A DNA stretch of 20,401 bases from Lachnospiraceae bacterium. GTDB taxonomy: Bacteria; Bacillota; Clostridia; Lachnospirales; Lachnospiraceae. The stretch's first letter is position 1; each line of letters starts with the position of its first letter. A program made the position numbers and the translations under genes. The stretch lies in contig JAEEKC010000368.1 of NCBI GenBank assembly GCA_016282215.1, positions 1 through 20,401 on the forward strand, in the 5' to 3' direction. Below are positions 1 to 8,600 of this stretch, one piece after another. The notes beneath the pieces were generated by a model, which did no database searches, was not told where the DNA came from, and worked only from the letters and a program-made list of their open reading frames with translations.

Positions 1-412
1 CACAACAGCCTATCAGCTCTCTTCCATGCGCTATGAGATCGACATGATGAGCAGGCGGCAGTGCATGTATTATTATGTGTTTCTGAAAGAAAAACCGGAT
101 ACCATCATCGGCACCATCAGTTACTCAAGACTGCGCCCGCTGCCTTATCTGTCCACGGTTTTCGGCTATGACTTTGACCACGCCCACTGGGGATCCGGCT
201 ACGCAACCGAAAGCTGCATTGCCACGGACAATGATATTTTTGACGATTATGGTATGCACCGGATCGAGGCACGGGTGTCACTGGACAATGACCGCTCCAT
301 CCGGATGCTTGAAAGACTGGGATTTGTCTATGAAGGAAAAGAATATGCCGGCGTATATATCGGCGGGCAGTGGCGCGACCACCTGCGCTATGCACTGATC
401 AAAGAAGACTGA
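1..412 (+). CDS. GNAT family N-acetyltransferase, 5'-truncated
   Basis: This is the C-terminal part of a RimJ/RimL-type GNAT acetyltransferase, which would move an acetyl group from acetyl-CoA to an amino group; the substrate cannot be told. The frame is open to the window edge (codons from position 2 read TTAYQLSS before the first Met at 26), so the real start lies outside. Family marks are the acetyl-CoA loop WGSGYATE (near 192-215), the IEARVSLDNDRSIRMLERLGF stretch in which the Asn and the RLGF turn are typical, and the ending in which the Tyr of LRYALI closes the fold. It is the only plus-strand gene. Its last 14 bases overlap the 3' end of the convergent tilS gene, so no separate terminator fits between the two. 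Confidence 0.85.
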   Translation, partial: TTAYQLSSMRYEIDMMSRRQCMYYYVFLKEKPDTIIGTISYSRLRPLPYLSTVFGYDFDHAHWGSGYATESCIATDNDIFDDYGMHRIEARVSLDNDRSIRMLERLGFVYEGKEYAGVYIGGQWRDHLRYALIKED

Positions 413-2003
413 TCTTTAAGATCCTGCGGGTATCTGTGGTGATCCTGACTGTATGGCTGATCCGCTCACCGATGATGCATACTGCATGATGCCCGCAGGC
501 AAGAATCAGTTTATGATCCCTTTCCCACACCGGGATCTTCTGATCGGAATAATAATCCGTCACATACTTTTTATGAGACTCATCCAAGTAAAAAAAGTCC
601 CCCTTCCGGGCTGTCCGGATCTCCAAATCTTCCCCCGCCTGATAGAAATCGATCCATTTTTCCGCACCCTCTCTCGGGATCCGCTGCATTGCATCGCTAT
701 TTGGCATGAAATCTTCTGTCTGAAAAGATATGTCTATCGTTTGTTTTTTTTCCCCGCTTTTTACCGTCAGGGTTTCAGTGATGCTTTCTCCTGTCTTTGG
801 CAGACGGATTTTTCGGAAAATATCACACTCTCTGTTTTCGCTGTTTTCGTTGCTTTCTGCCCGGTTTTCAGTCCGGTTTCCTGCCATCTTTTTTTTGATC
901 AGGAGCTCATCAAAACTTCTCTGCGCCTCAAGTCCATAGGGAAGCGCGACCTTTTTTCCGCTCTGTTTCTCCGTCAGGGATAACAGCTCCTGCACATGCA
1001 CAGCGCCGATATCCTTTTTGCTGCCTGCCGCCTGCGAAAGCGCAAGCCGCAGCACCTCTCCCTGCAAAAAAACAGGCTGGCTGCAAAGCGCGGGAATGCT
1101 GAGTCTCACGGTTCCGGCTTTCTGCGCTAAGATGCCCTGTCTGTGAGTTTCATTGCCCGGTACCGGATTGTCAGATTTGAACATTCCATCCTCCGGCTCC
1201 CGGATGATACACGCCTCCCACGCCTGCTCTGTCATCTGTGAAATAAAATCCTGCGCCTGTTCGCAGATCATTGCCGCCTCGCAGATATGGGATATGCTCT
1301 GTTCATTTACCTGGCCGCTCAGCAGCGGAAGCACTTTTGCACGGATCAGGTTTCGGGTATATCCTTCATCTGCATTTGTTTCATCGGTCATGTATTCCTG
1401 TCCGTCGCAGGCCAGATAGTCTTCGATCTCTTCTCTCTGCAGGCAGAGCAGTGGACGGATCAGTCTGCCGTTTTTCGCCTTTATTCCCGACAGTCCCGCA
1501 AGACCTGTTCCCCGGCACAGATGAAACAAAACAGTTTCCGCCTGATCATTTTTATGATGGGCCAGAGCGATCTTATCTGCCCCTGCCTCGTCAGCTGCCT
1601 TGTAGAGTGCCTCATACCGAAGGTGCCTTGCAGCTTCCTCAAGTCCCATTCCCTTTTCGGCAGCAAAGGCTCTCACATCACCGCCTGCCGCATAAAAGGG
1701 CAGGTCATACCGGCCGCAAAGGCTGCGGACGAATTCCTCATCCCGGTCTGCATCCGCACCCCGCAGATGATGATTGTAATGAAAGACAGAAAGACTTGTC
1801 TTTTTCTCTTTTGCATACGCAAGCATCAAAAGTAAAAGGCAGACGGAATCTGCGCCGCCCGATACAGCGAGCAGGCATTTTTCACCGTCTGCCAAGAGAT
1901 TGTTGTCCTGTATGAAAGTATGGACTGTGTTTTCGACCAGTCGTTTATGATCTGCGTTACTTTTCATATATATTTGTTTCGTAAGATTATTTTTCGCATT
2001 CAT
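399..2003 (-). CDS. tilS: tRNA(Ile)-lysidine synthetase TilS
   Basis: TilS uses ATP and lysine to convert C34 of the CAU-anticodon tRNA-Ile into lysidine, so that it reads AUA instead of AUG; it is normally essential and cytoplasmic. The PP-loop ATP site SGGADS lies at residues 48-53, followed by HHLRGADADRDEEFV, LAHHKNDQAETVLFHLCRGTGL, RPLL and the DETNADEGYTRNLIR segment, all typical of the N-terminal domain. The last ~100 residues carry the TilS C-terminal domain (GDFFYLDESHKKYVTDYYSD, then IGERISHTVRITTDTRRIL). At 534 residues it is somewhat longer than B. subtilis TilS. I place the start at 2003 because its ATG overlaps the mraY stop as TAATG, with a weak GAG upstream. The Met at 1967 would fit the usual N-terminal length better but has no ribosome binding site. 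An in-frame Met at 2051 would lie well inside mraY. Confidence 0.93.
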   Translation of the reverse strand: MNAKNNLTKQIYMKSNADHKRLVENTVHTFIQDNNLLADGEKCLLAVSGGADSVCLLLLMLAYAKEKKTSLSVFHYNHHLRGADADRDEEFVRSLCGRYDLPFYAAGGDVRAFAAEKGMGLEEAARHLRYEALYKAADEAGADKIALAHHKNDQAETVLFHLCRGTGLAGLSGIKAKNGRLIRPLLCLQREEIEDYLACDGQEYMTDETNADEGYTRNLIRAKVLPLLSGQVNEQSISHICEAAMICEQAQDFISQMTEQAWEACIIREPEDGMFKSDNPVPGNETHRQGILAQKAGTVRLSIPALCSQPVFLQGEVLRLALSQAAGSKKDIGAVHVQELLSLTEKQSGKKVALPYGLEAQRSFDELLIKKKMAGNRTENRAESNENSENRECDIFRKIRLPKTGESITETLTVKSGEKKQTIDISFQTEDFMPNSDAMQRIPREGAEKWIDFYQAGEDLEIRTARKGDFFYLDESHKKYVTDYYSDQKIPVWERDHKLILACGHHAVCIIGERISHTVRITTDTRRILKISLL

Positions 2004-2977
2004 TACATGGCTCTGTGCACCACATACATCAGCGCACCCATGATCACGCACATCACGATCTCGGAGCCGATCATGAACAGCACCACGGGCACGTCCTTCC
2101 AGCCCTTGTTTTTCCGCATGTGGTCATGGATGGGGCAACGGATATTTTTCAGAAACGGGATTTTCAAAAACCGCATGATAAAGACCTTCACAAGGCCCAG
2201 GCCGCCGTCTAAGATGAAGACCAGGCCGATGAGCAAAAAGGAAAAGGGATGCATGCTCTTCATGGCAAGCAGGGCCAGATAGATGCCGATGGCACGGGAT
2301 CCGGCATCGCCCATGAGCATGGTGGAAGGATGCCAGTTAAACCGCAGATAGGCAAGAAGCGATGCCGCAAAAAAGACTGCCCCTGCCCTGTCACTGAAAA
2401 ACATTCCTTTGCCGAAGATCAGGAAATATGCGATGAAAGCAACAACGGAAACGCTGCCGCAAAGCCCGTCCACCCCGTCGGAGCAGTTGGTCACATTCAC
2501 GGATACCCAGATCAGGATGATCCCCAATATCCCATAAATTACGGGATGGATCGGAATCTGGGTTTTCAAAACGACTACATAAGAGTCATTGTACATCAAA
2601 AAGGTTACCACCATCATGATGGATAAAAGAAGGTCAATGGCGCCTTTTTTATAATCGCTCCAGGGGTTCTTGGACGCATCATCCAGATAACCGGACAGCA
2701 TCATCAGAAAAATGATGGCACCGTAGATATAGTATTCGATGGAAATGGGAAAGAACAAAATGAGTGCCGCCAGGAAGACTGCTACGATGATCAGGCCCAC
2801 GCCCCGCAGTTTTCCTTTGGACAGTTCCCCGTTTACGGCAAATGCCCGTCCGTGGTCCCTTGGCAGGAATTTGGGCGGGAACCGCAGAATCAGGTAGGTT
2901 GCAATCAGGCAAAATGCCGCGCCGATGGCAATGATCACATTATTACTCATCAAATCGGATAGCAATTGATATAGCAT
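2003..2977 (-). CDS. mraY: MraY-type phospho-MurNAc-pentapeptide transferase
   Basis: This membrane enzyme of the MraY/WecA (glycosyltransferase 4) superfamily probably transfers phospho-MurNAc-pentapeptide to undecaprenyl phosphate, making lipid I for peptidoglycan. The 324 residues form about ten hydrophobic spans. Superfamily motifs in order: the paired aspartates in YLDDASK (99-100), NCSDGVDGL (164-172), MGDAGSRAIG (222-231), and IHDHMRKNKGW (283-293). The last motif differs from the HHHFE of the classical enzyme, and the N-terminal PTMGG motif is replaced by GKLRGVG, so this is a divergent form. From memory, HDH variants occur in Clostridia. The gene has a good AAAGGA site 5 nt before ATG. 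It lies outside a division and cell wall cluster, downstream of mscS and coupled to tilS. Another lipid-linked phosphosugar transferase remains possible. Confidence 0.8.
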   Translation of the reverse strand: MLYQLLSDLMSNNVIIAIGAAFCLIATYLILRFPPKFLPRDHGRAFAVNGELSKGKLRGVGLIIVAVFLAALILFFPISIEYYIYGAIIFLMMLSGYLDDASKNPWSDYKKGAIDLLLSIMMVVTFLMYNDSYVVVLKTQIPIHPVIYGILGIILIWVSVNVTNCSDGVDGLCGSVSVVAFIAYFLIFGKGMFFSDRAGAVFFAASLLAYLRFNWHPSTMLMGDAGSRAIGIYLALLAMKSMHPFSFLLIGLVFILDGGLGLVKVFIMRFLKIPFLKNIRCPIHDHMRKNKGWKDVPVVLFMIGSEIVMCVIMGALMYVVHRAM

Positions 2978-3007
2978 GATAATCCTTTCTTGGTGTCTAT
3001 TATGTAA

Positions 3008-3191
3008 TACTATTCACAGAACACACAGCCATCTCGCAGATACAGTGCTTTGCACTTTACTGCCGCTTTCGCGGCTATCTGCTCGATGTCCGTTCGGTTC
3101 CTGCTTCGCAGTCCCGATATGGATTTGCATGAAGGATCCTTCATGCAAGCATGATGATTCTTCCTGCAAATCCAATCGGCTGTGAATAGTA
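3008..3191. repeat. MITE-like structured element with 12-bp terminal inverted repeats
   Basis: The ends TACTATTCACAG (3008-3019) and CTGTGAATAGTA (3180-3191) are a perfect inverted repeat. The inside is densely folded: AGTGC/GCACT (3044-3048/3052-3056) and GCCGC/GCGGC (3062-3066/3071-3075) sit within an outer stem GCAGATA/TATCTGC (3036-3042/3076-3082); CTGC/GCAG flank 3101-3111; and a perfect 24-bp palindrome at 3125-3148 lies within GGATTTGCA/TGCAAATCC (3121-3129/3165-3173). It carries no coding gene and ends 4 bp from the mscS stop, filling nearly all of the mscS-mraY gap. It may act as a 3' end or processing structure for mscS mRNA. I recall similar GTGAATAGTAAC ends recurring in Lachnospiraceae genomes, but this is from memory. 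Confidence 0.6.
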
Positions 3192-3195
3192 ACCG

Positions 3196-4137
3196 TTATC
3201 GCTGCATATGTACATCCAACTGCGGATAAGGGATCTCGATCCTGTTTTCATCAAAGGCAAGTTTCAGGCTCTCAAGCAAAATACCCTTGGCCAGGAAATA
3301 ATCCTTACTCTGAACAAAGCAGTACATGGAAATGTCGATGGCCGAGTCACCGATATTGCCCACATAGACCCACATAGGCTCCTCGAGCACAACCAGAGGT
3401 TCTTCCTGCAGCACCCGCTCTGCCACTTTTTTGGCTTTTTTGATATTTGCCTCATAGGAAATGGGAATCGTCAGATCCAGACGCCTGTATGGCGTTGAGG
3501 TATAATTGACAAGCGAAGTATTGGCCAGGTTGCCGTTCGGCAGAATGATCACATGTTTTTCCATGGTCAGAAGTTTGGTATAAAACAGGGTGATCTCCGT
3601 GACAACGCCCATATTTCCGTGTCCGTCCTCCTTGATCAGGTCGCCGATCTTGAAGGGCTTAAACAACAGGATCAATACACCGCCGGCGAAGTTGGAAAGG
3701 GAGCCCTGCACCGCCAGGGAAAGGGCCACGCCGACGGAACCGAGAATGGCCACGACACTGGCCGCATCCACGCCGAAGTTGACCGCGATCATCATGACAA
3801 GCACAACCGTCAGAAGAACTTTCAAAAGAGAGTCCGTAAACTGGACAACGCCCTCGTCTACCTTGGCCTTCTGCAGGGATTTTTTGATGATCTTTCGAAT
3901 GATCCGGATCAGCCAGATTCCCACAAACAGTGCGATCAGCGCAAGGCCGATACGGATTCCCAGTGACAGTGCCTTGGTCGGCAGGTCTTTTAAGAACTGC
4001 TGGAAAACACTCAGTTTCTTATCCACATCGCCGCCCACCGCGTCCTTGGCCGCTTCCTTGGCAACCTCGGTCACGTTTTCGGCTACATCTTTCAGTTTTT
4101 CCGTATCTACTTCCAACTGCGTTCCGCTCAGTAACAT
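3196..4137 (-). CDS. mscS: Small-conductance mechanosensitive channel, MscS family
   Basis: MscS-type channels sit in the cytoplasmic membrane and open under membrane tension to release solutes on hypo-osmotic shock. The protein has 313 residues, close to the E. coli MscS length. It has a short amphipathic N-terminus rich in Glu and Lys, TM1 near 57-80, TM2 near 102-120, and the pore helix TM3 at about 125-166, where the diagnostic stretch AVQGSLSNFAGGVLILLFKP is followed by FKIGDLI. The beta and alpha/beta domains follow (VVTEITLFYTKLLTMEKHVI, then LPNGNLANTSLVNYT), and the protein closes with EIPYPQLDVHMQR, matching the family's IPYPQ ending. AGAGGT (4143-4148) provides the ribosome site. 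It lies between the potassium channel gene upstream and mraY downstream, with repeat-bearing gaps on both sides, so co-transcription with either neighbour is uncertain. Confidence 0.93.
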   Translation of the reverse strand: MLLSGTQLEVDTEKLKDVAENVTEVAKEAAKDAVGGDVDKKLSVFQQFLKDLPTKALSLGIRIGLALIALFVGIWLIRIIRKIIKKSLQKAKVDEGVVQFTDSLLKVLLTVVLVMMIAVNFGVDAASVVAILGSVGVALSLAVQGSLSNFAGGVLILLFKPFKIGDLIKEDGHGNMGVVTEITLFYTKLLTMEKHVIILPNGNLANTSLVNYTSTPYRRLDLTIPISYEANIKKAKKVAERVLQEEPLVVLEEPMWVYVGNIGDSAIDISMYCFVQSKDYFLAKGILLESLKLAFDENRIEIPYPQLDVHMQR

Positions 4138-4148
4138 ACCATACCTCT

Positions 4149-4280
4149 AATCTATTATAGGTTTCCTGACATCATATTTCAGTACCGGTATTCCCACTTT
4201 CAATTGATCATTACTTTCTCGACAGCATATTTCAGTACCGAACTTTGCACTCAAAATTTATCATAAGTTTTTCGACATCA
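4149..4280. repeat. Direct repeats, 53-bp period, upstream of mscS
   Basis: Two adjacent 53-bp units, 4168-4220 and 4221-4273, agree at 40 of 53 positions, with an unbroken shared core CATATTTCAGTACCG (4173-4187 and 4226-4240). A partial third unit starts at 4274 and runs into the stop codon of the channel gene, and a partial one precedes 4168 (AATCTATTATAGGTTTCCTGAC resembles the end of the full unit). The core matches the 60-bp repeats at 8735-8850, so this is one dispersed family. Confidence 0.75.
4154..4182 (-). promoter_or_regulatory. Possible mscS promoter inside the 53-bp repeat
   Basis: On the minus strand a CTGAAA (4182-4177) and a perfect TATAAT (4159-4154) are separated by 17 bp. 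The -35-like TGAAA belongs to the repeated motif. A transcript started at the usual distance would begin about 4147, which barely includes the AGAGGT ribosome site, and that weakens the call. Confidence 0.35.
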
Positions 4281-5513
4281 GAACGAATAATCATCCGCTG
4301 TCATCTGGGTCTGTTTTTTGGAATACAAAAACACTTTATCACCCTCAAGCAGCATCAGATTTCCATTTGGCAAAAGTGTCCGCCCGCGTCTTTTGACCAT
4401 CACAATGAAGGTCTGGCGGGAAATATCGATCTCTTTGATATAACTTCCGTTCCAGGAATGATCCTTCCCGATCATCACTTCTTTCATGTTCAGGGCGCGC
4501 CCCGCCTTGTGAGCCGATTCGGCGCCGAGTACCAGAACATCCTTTTCCTCCAGAATAAGATTTCCCCGCGGGATCAGATGCTGTCCGTCCCGCATGACCA
4601 TAATGATCATCAGATCCTTCGGAAGCCCCATCTGGCTGATCTTTTTTCCGATCCACGCATCTTTGCCCCGCAGTTCCAAACGGACAAAACTGATATCCTC
4701 ATTTTGCAGCATCTCGCCGGAGCGTTTGAGGCGGGTATACTGCTCCACAAAACCGGCGGAAATGATACCCGTCGGAATCGCAACCATCCCGACACCGAGA
4801 AACGAGATCAGAATGCCCAGGATCTTTCCCATGGTGGTGACCGGATAGATATCGCCATACCCTACGGTAAGCAGGGTAGATGTTGACCACCAGATCCCCG
4901 AAAAAGCGTTGGCGAACACTTCCGGCTGCGCCTGATGCTCCACGGAATACATACAAAGAGAGGATCCCATCATCAGGATCAGGATAATGAATACCGAAGA
5001 TAAAAGTTGCTGCTTTTTGCTGCTGATGACCTCGGTGATGACATTGAGGGAATCATAATGCGCATTGATCCTGAAAAGGCGCAGGATCCTTGCCACGCGG
5101 AACATGCGAAAGACCGCTGCCCCCGCCGGGAAAAAGACCGGCAGATAATAAGGCAGAAAAGACAAAAGGTCTACAACACCCGAAAAGGACAGGACATATT
5201 TTCGTATTGCCCTGCCTTCCGAAGCACCGGTATATAAAAAGCGCGCCGTGACCAGCCGCAGGATATAATCCAGTGCAAAAAATGCTACCGTGATGGCTTC
5301 GACTGCCTGAAAGATACCGCCGTACTTTGCCGACAGATTATCGTAAGTATTGGCAAAGGTTACGATCAGGTTCAGGATCAGCGCCGCCGTGCTGCATATA
5401 TCATAGCACTGGTTGAGGCGCTCATCCACCACGCCCACGGATACCATACGGTAAATCCCGAGGCGGAGCCGAAGCAGCCGGCTCTTAGTTGTTTTGTTGT
5501 TTTTTGGTGTCAT
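4278..5513 (-). CDS. Voltage-sensor type potassium channel with two C-terminal RCK_C-like units
   Basis: This is a six-span cation channel of the Kv type in the cytoplasmic membrane. S4 carries five arginines at every third residue (136, 139, 142, 145, 148) and the selectivity filter is TVGYGD at 216-221, so K+ is the expected ion. The cytoplasmic tail holds two similar segments: 290-332 (IGKKISQMGLPKDLMIIMVM, then RDGQHLIPRGNLILEEKDVLVLG) and 356-399 (GSYIKEIDISRQTFIVMVKR, then RGRTLLPNGNLMLLEGDKVFLY). Both look like TrkA_C/RCK_C domains, with no Rossmann RCK_N domain before them. RCK_C domains in other Firmicute K+ transporters bind c-di-AMP, so such control is possible but not shown. I use ATG 5513 (411 residues); a GTG at 5609 would lie inside the predicted promoter. 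The ATG has no clear ribosome site. Confidence 0.88.
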   Translation of the reverse strand: MTPKNNKTTKSRLLRLRLGIYRMVSVGVVDERLNQCYDICSTAALILNLIVTFANTYDNLSAKYGGIFQAVEAITVAFFALDYILRLVTARFLYTGASEGRAIRKYVLSFSGVVDLLSFLPYYLPVFFPAGAAVFRMFRVARILRLFRINAHYDSLNVITEVISSKKQQLLSSVFIILILMMGSSLCMYSVEHQAQPEVFANAFSGIWWSTSTLLTVGYGDIYPVTTMGKILGILISFLGVGMVAIPTGIISAGFVEQYTRLKRSGEMLQNEDISFVRLELRGKDAWIGKKISQMGLPKDLMIIMVMRDGQHLIPRGNLILEEKDVLVLGAESAHKAGRALNMKEVMIGKDHSWNGSYIKEIDISRQTFIVMVKRRGRTLLPNGNLMLLEGDKVFLYSKKQTQMTADDYSF

Positions 5514-5555
5514 TATTTGCCAATCTGTTTTTGTGATTTTGCCTCTTTCTGATCG

Positions 5556-5585
5556 TAATACCCCTCTTTTGCCAAACCGATTGCA
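5556..5585 (-). promoter_or_regulatory. Shared 30-nt motif upstream of the channel gene
   Basis: Read on the minus strand it is TGCAATC, 5 nt, GGCA, 2 nt, AGAGGGGTATTA. The same pattern with identical spacing occurs at 10902-10931 upstream of the unknown 583-residue gene; 22 of 30 positions are identical. Its TATTA end resembles a -10 box, but no -35 box lies 17 bp upstream. It could be a promoter for another sigma factor, an operator, or part of a leader RNA. Confidence 0.45.
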
Positions 5586-5599
5586 TAACAGCCAAACAG

Positions 5600-5629
5600 A
5601 TTTTAACACATTTCAGGCAGAAATGGCAA
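5600..5629 (-). promoter_or_regulatory. Putative promoter of the channel gene
   Basis: On the minus strand TTGCCA (5629-5624) and TAAAAT (5605-5600) are 18 bp apart, four and five of six matches to the sigma-A consensus boxes. Transcription would start near 5593, about 80 nt before the ATG at 5513, which places the 30-nt motif of 5556-5585 in the leader. Confidence 0.45.
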
Positions 5630-5643
5630 AAACTTGTTTCCGG

Positions 5644-8600
5644 TTACTTTACCCTGATCTTGACTTTCTTGGTCGCGGTATAAGTCTTACCATCCTGCTT
5701 GACCTTTACCTTGACTTTCGCAGTAAATGCACCTTTCTTCGTCAGTTTTCTCAGACGAACGACTGCCTTCCCTGTTTTAGCGGTTTTCGCCTTGTATGTT
5801 TTTCCTTTTATTTTCACGGTGACTTCAGCACCTTTTTTCTTTTTGCCGTCAAATTTTACAGTGACGGTATATTTTTTGTTCTTGTCTTTGACCTTAAAAC
5901 TCTTTGCTTTTGCAGTCAGTTTTACCTCATGTTTCTTTGTCTCAGTTTTCTTTGTCTCAGTTTTCTCTGTCTCAGTTCCTTTCGTGGTTTCCCCGCTTCC
6001 TGTGGTTGCAGGCTGCTGCACAGATGTTTGACCGCCGCTGCTTTGACCCTCGGTGCTTTGACCGCCGCTGCTTTGACCCTCGGTGCCTTGGCCGCCGTTC
6101 TGCTGTTTGCCGTTCTTGCCGTAATTATCTTTGACCAAAACGTCCATCCCATCGGCAATGACGCTTTCGTCCCCTTCATATTTGGATGATATAAGCATAT
6201 TGTCTGTCACGGATACCACCGGCGCAGTGATATCTTCCGGTAACTCCTCTCCATTGCATTTTACGGCATATTCGCCCCCGGATGTTATGGTATTCTTGCA
6301 GATAACGGCTTTGCTGTCTGCCAATATACCGGTATCGGAGGCTTCGATCTCATTTTCCTGTACATCGTATACTGTATTTTGGCCATGGCGCAAATACATT
6401 CCGTAGGATGGCCGTTTCCCAAAACTATTATAAATCTCTTCCTGACTGTCATTTGTGCCGGGCGCTTTCACTATATTTCCCTTTATTTCACACGTTCCGC
6501 GGATTCTCAGCGCTATCCCCGCCAGGTTACTGCCTTCCATGGTGATCTCGTTTTCATCAAATGCGATAGCCGATTCGTTTTTCGATCCGACACTCGCCTC
6601 GATACCATAACAAAACGGTGCAGTTTCATCGATCACATTGCCTGATACCACCAATTTTTCTACGGAATCGGAAAGCATGATATTAAATCCTTCAACAATG
6701 GTTTTTCCCTCCAGGATTATCGTGTTGTCACTGGCTTCAAAGTCATGGATATTGTATCCCGAAGCATCGATACCGGAAACATAATAACCTGACTTTCCCT
6801 TGATCGTGTTGCCCTGCAAAACGACTTTTGGATAATCAGCCATGATTACATATGCGTATGTTCCGGAACTGATAACCTCTATATCATTCGACGTAAAGAC
6901 CGCTTCCTTCGCTGATGTGCCGGCAGCATCCACTGCGTAGATCGTATCATAACCGCCTATCATTTCCTTGCATTCGACCAGGATGGTATTTGAAGCAAAG
7001 TTAATTCCGTCACAGTCTTTCAGGGATATCGCTTCCGATGTCGGTTCCGATACCCAATTACCGCTCCCCGCCGGTTTTTCGTCCCAGGACACATAAACGG
7101 ACGGTAATGAAGCATAGATAGAATTCTCCCGGATATCAGCCTTGCCACCCTCTATCCTGATGGCATTCAGATTGATCGGATCTTTTTCTTCATCCATTTT
7201 TCCATAATATACTATGGTATTGGAACTGACTCCGACCTGCGTGGAAGCAGAATAAATCCCGTAACTGTTCATTTTTCCTGATGACTGAAACAGAATATCG
7301 TTGTTTTTTACCGTAACGCCTATCTGTTCACTTCCTCCTTCAAGGGAAATGGCGGCAGAATAGTCCGGATAGGTCATATTCTCAAGTATAGATTCGTCCG
7401 GTTCGATGACAGGCATTTCAGTTGTGTTCTCCGAGACGCTGATGGTATTTCCCGTTATCCCGTATGTTCCGTTGATATTCATTGCCATCCCCATCGGATT
7501 ACTGCCCTGCAGGGTGATCTCATTTTCATCAAATACGCTATCCGATCCGTTTAACGATCCGACAGTTGCCTCGATGCCATAACAAAACGGCGCAGTTTCA
7601 TTGATCACATTACCTGATATCATCATTTTTTCTGTTTGATTGACAGGATTAATATAAATCCCATAACAGAGGCTTTGTCCCTCTAAGGCTATCGTATTGC
7701 CGCTGGCTTCGTAGTCGCTGATGTTGTTTCCTGTAACACCGATACCTTCAAGCCAATCATTGGATTTTCCTTCGATCTGATTACCTCGCAAAACGGCTTT
7801 CGGATAATCAATTGCAAAACCATAGGTATACATTCCCTGACTATGGATCTGTATCTGATTTGACTCAAAAACCACTTTCTCCGACGCAGTACCGGCAGCC
7901 TCCACTGCATAGACCGAATTATATTTGCCACTCGCTTGATTGGAATTGACCAAAATGATATTGGAAGCAAAATCAATACCATTACAGTTCCCCAAACATA
8001 CAGCAGCCGATTTCGTAGTTGCCACCCAATTTCCGCTTCCGTCTGGAACTTCCTCATATTGTATATTAAATGACGGCAACGAAGCCTTTACAAGATTGTC
8101 CCGTATATCGGCCTTGCCACACTCTACCCTGATGGCATTATTGTTTACCGGATTTTCTTCATCCGTTTTTCCATAATATTCTATGGTATTGGAACTGACT
8201 CCGACCTGCGTGGAAGCAGAATAAATCCCGTAACTGTCAACCTGATCCGAGGTCTTAAACAGGATATCATTGTTTTTCACCATAACGCCAGTCAATTCAC
8301 TTTCTCCTTCAATGGAAATGACGGCAGAATAGGAATCGACTCTCACTTCCTCTGCTTCGGATTCGTCCAGGGAAATGGCAAGATTGTCAATCACGGCTCC
8401 CGAAGAACGGATGACAAAACGGACACCTTCAAAACCGGCTGTCTGCGACGGGCCGTCTCCTTCGCTTAGCGGCGAGTAGATCCTGACCGGTTTATCAACG
8501 ACAATGCACCGGATCATCCCTTTCATGATTGAAAAATCACCCTCCATGCAAAAAGCATCATAGCCGTCTTTAGGATATGCACTTCCGTAATCTATGGAAA

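Noticed and set aside
2003..2051. TilS start at 2051, overlapping mraY by 49 bases
   Set aside because: The extra 16 residues are the antisense-free but out-of-frame end of mraY, not TilS-like; the TAATG start at 2003 is simpler.
2978..3195. A small gene in the gap (plus-strand open frame 2976-3185)
   Set aside because: The frame runs through the hairpins of the structured element, has no ribosome site, and no protein-like pattern.
4149..4280. Repeats here and at 8735-8850 as a CRISPR array
   Set aside because: Only two to three units per site, the whole unit is repeated with no unique spacers, copies diverge strongly, and no cas genes are present.
5514..5609. GTG start at 5609 giving a 32-residue longer channel
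   Set aside because: It would begin inside the -10 region of the predicted promoter and has no ribosome site; homology starts near the ATG at 5513.
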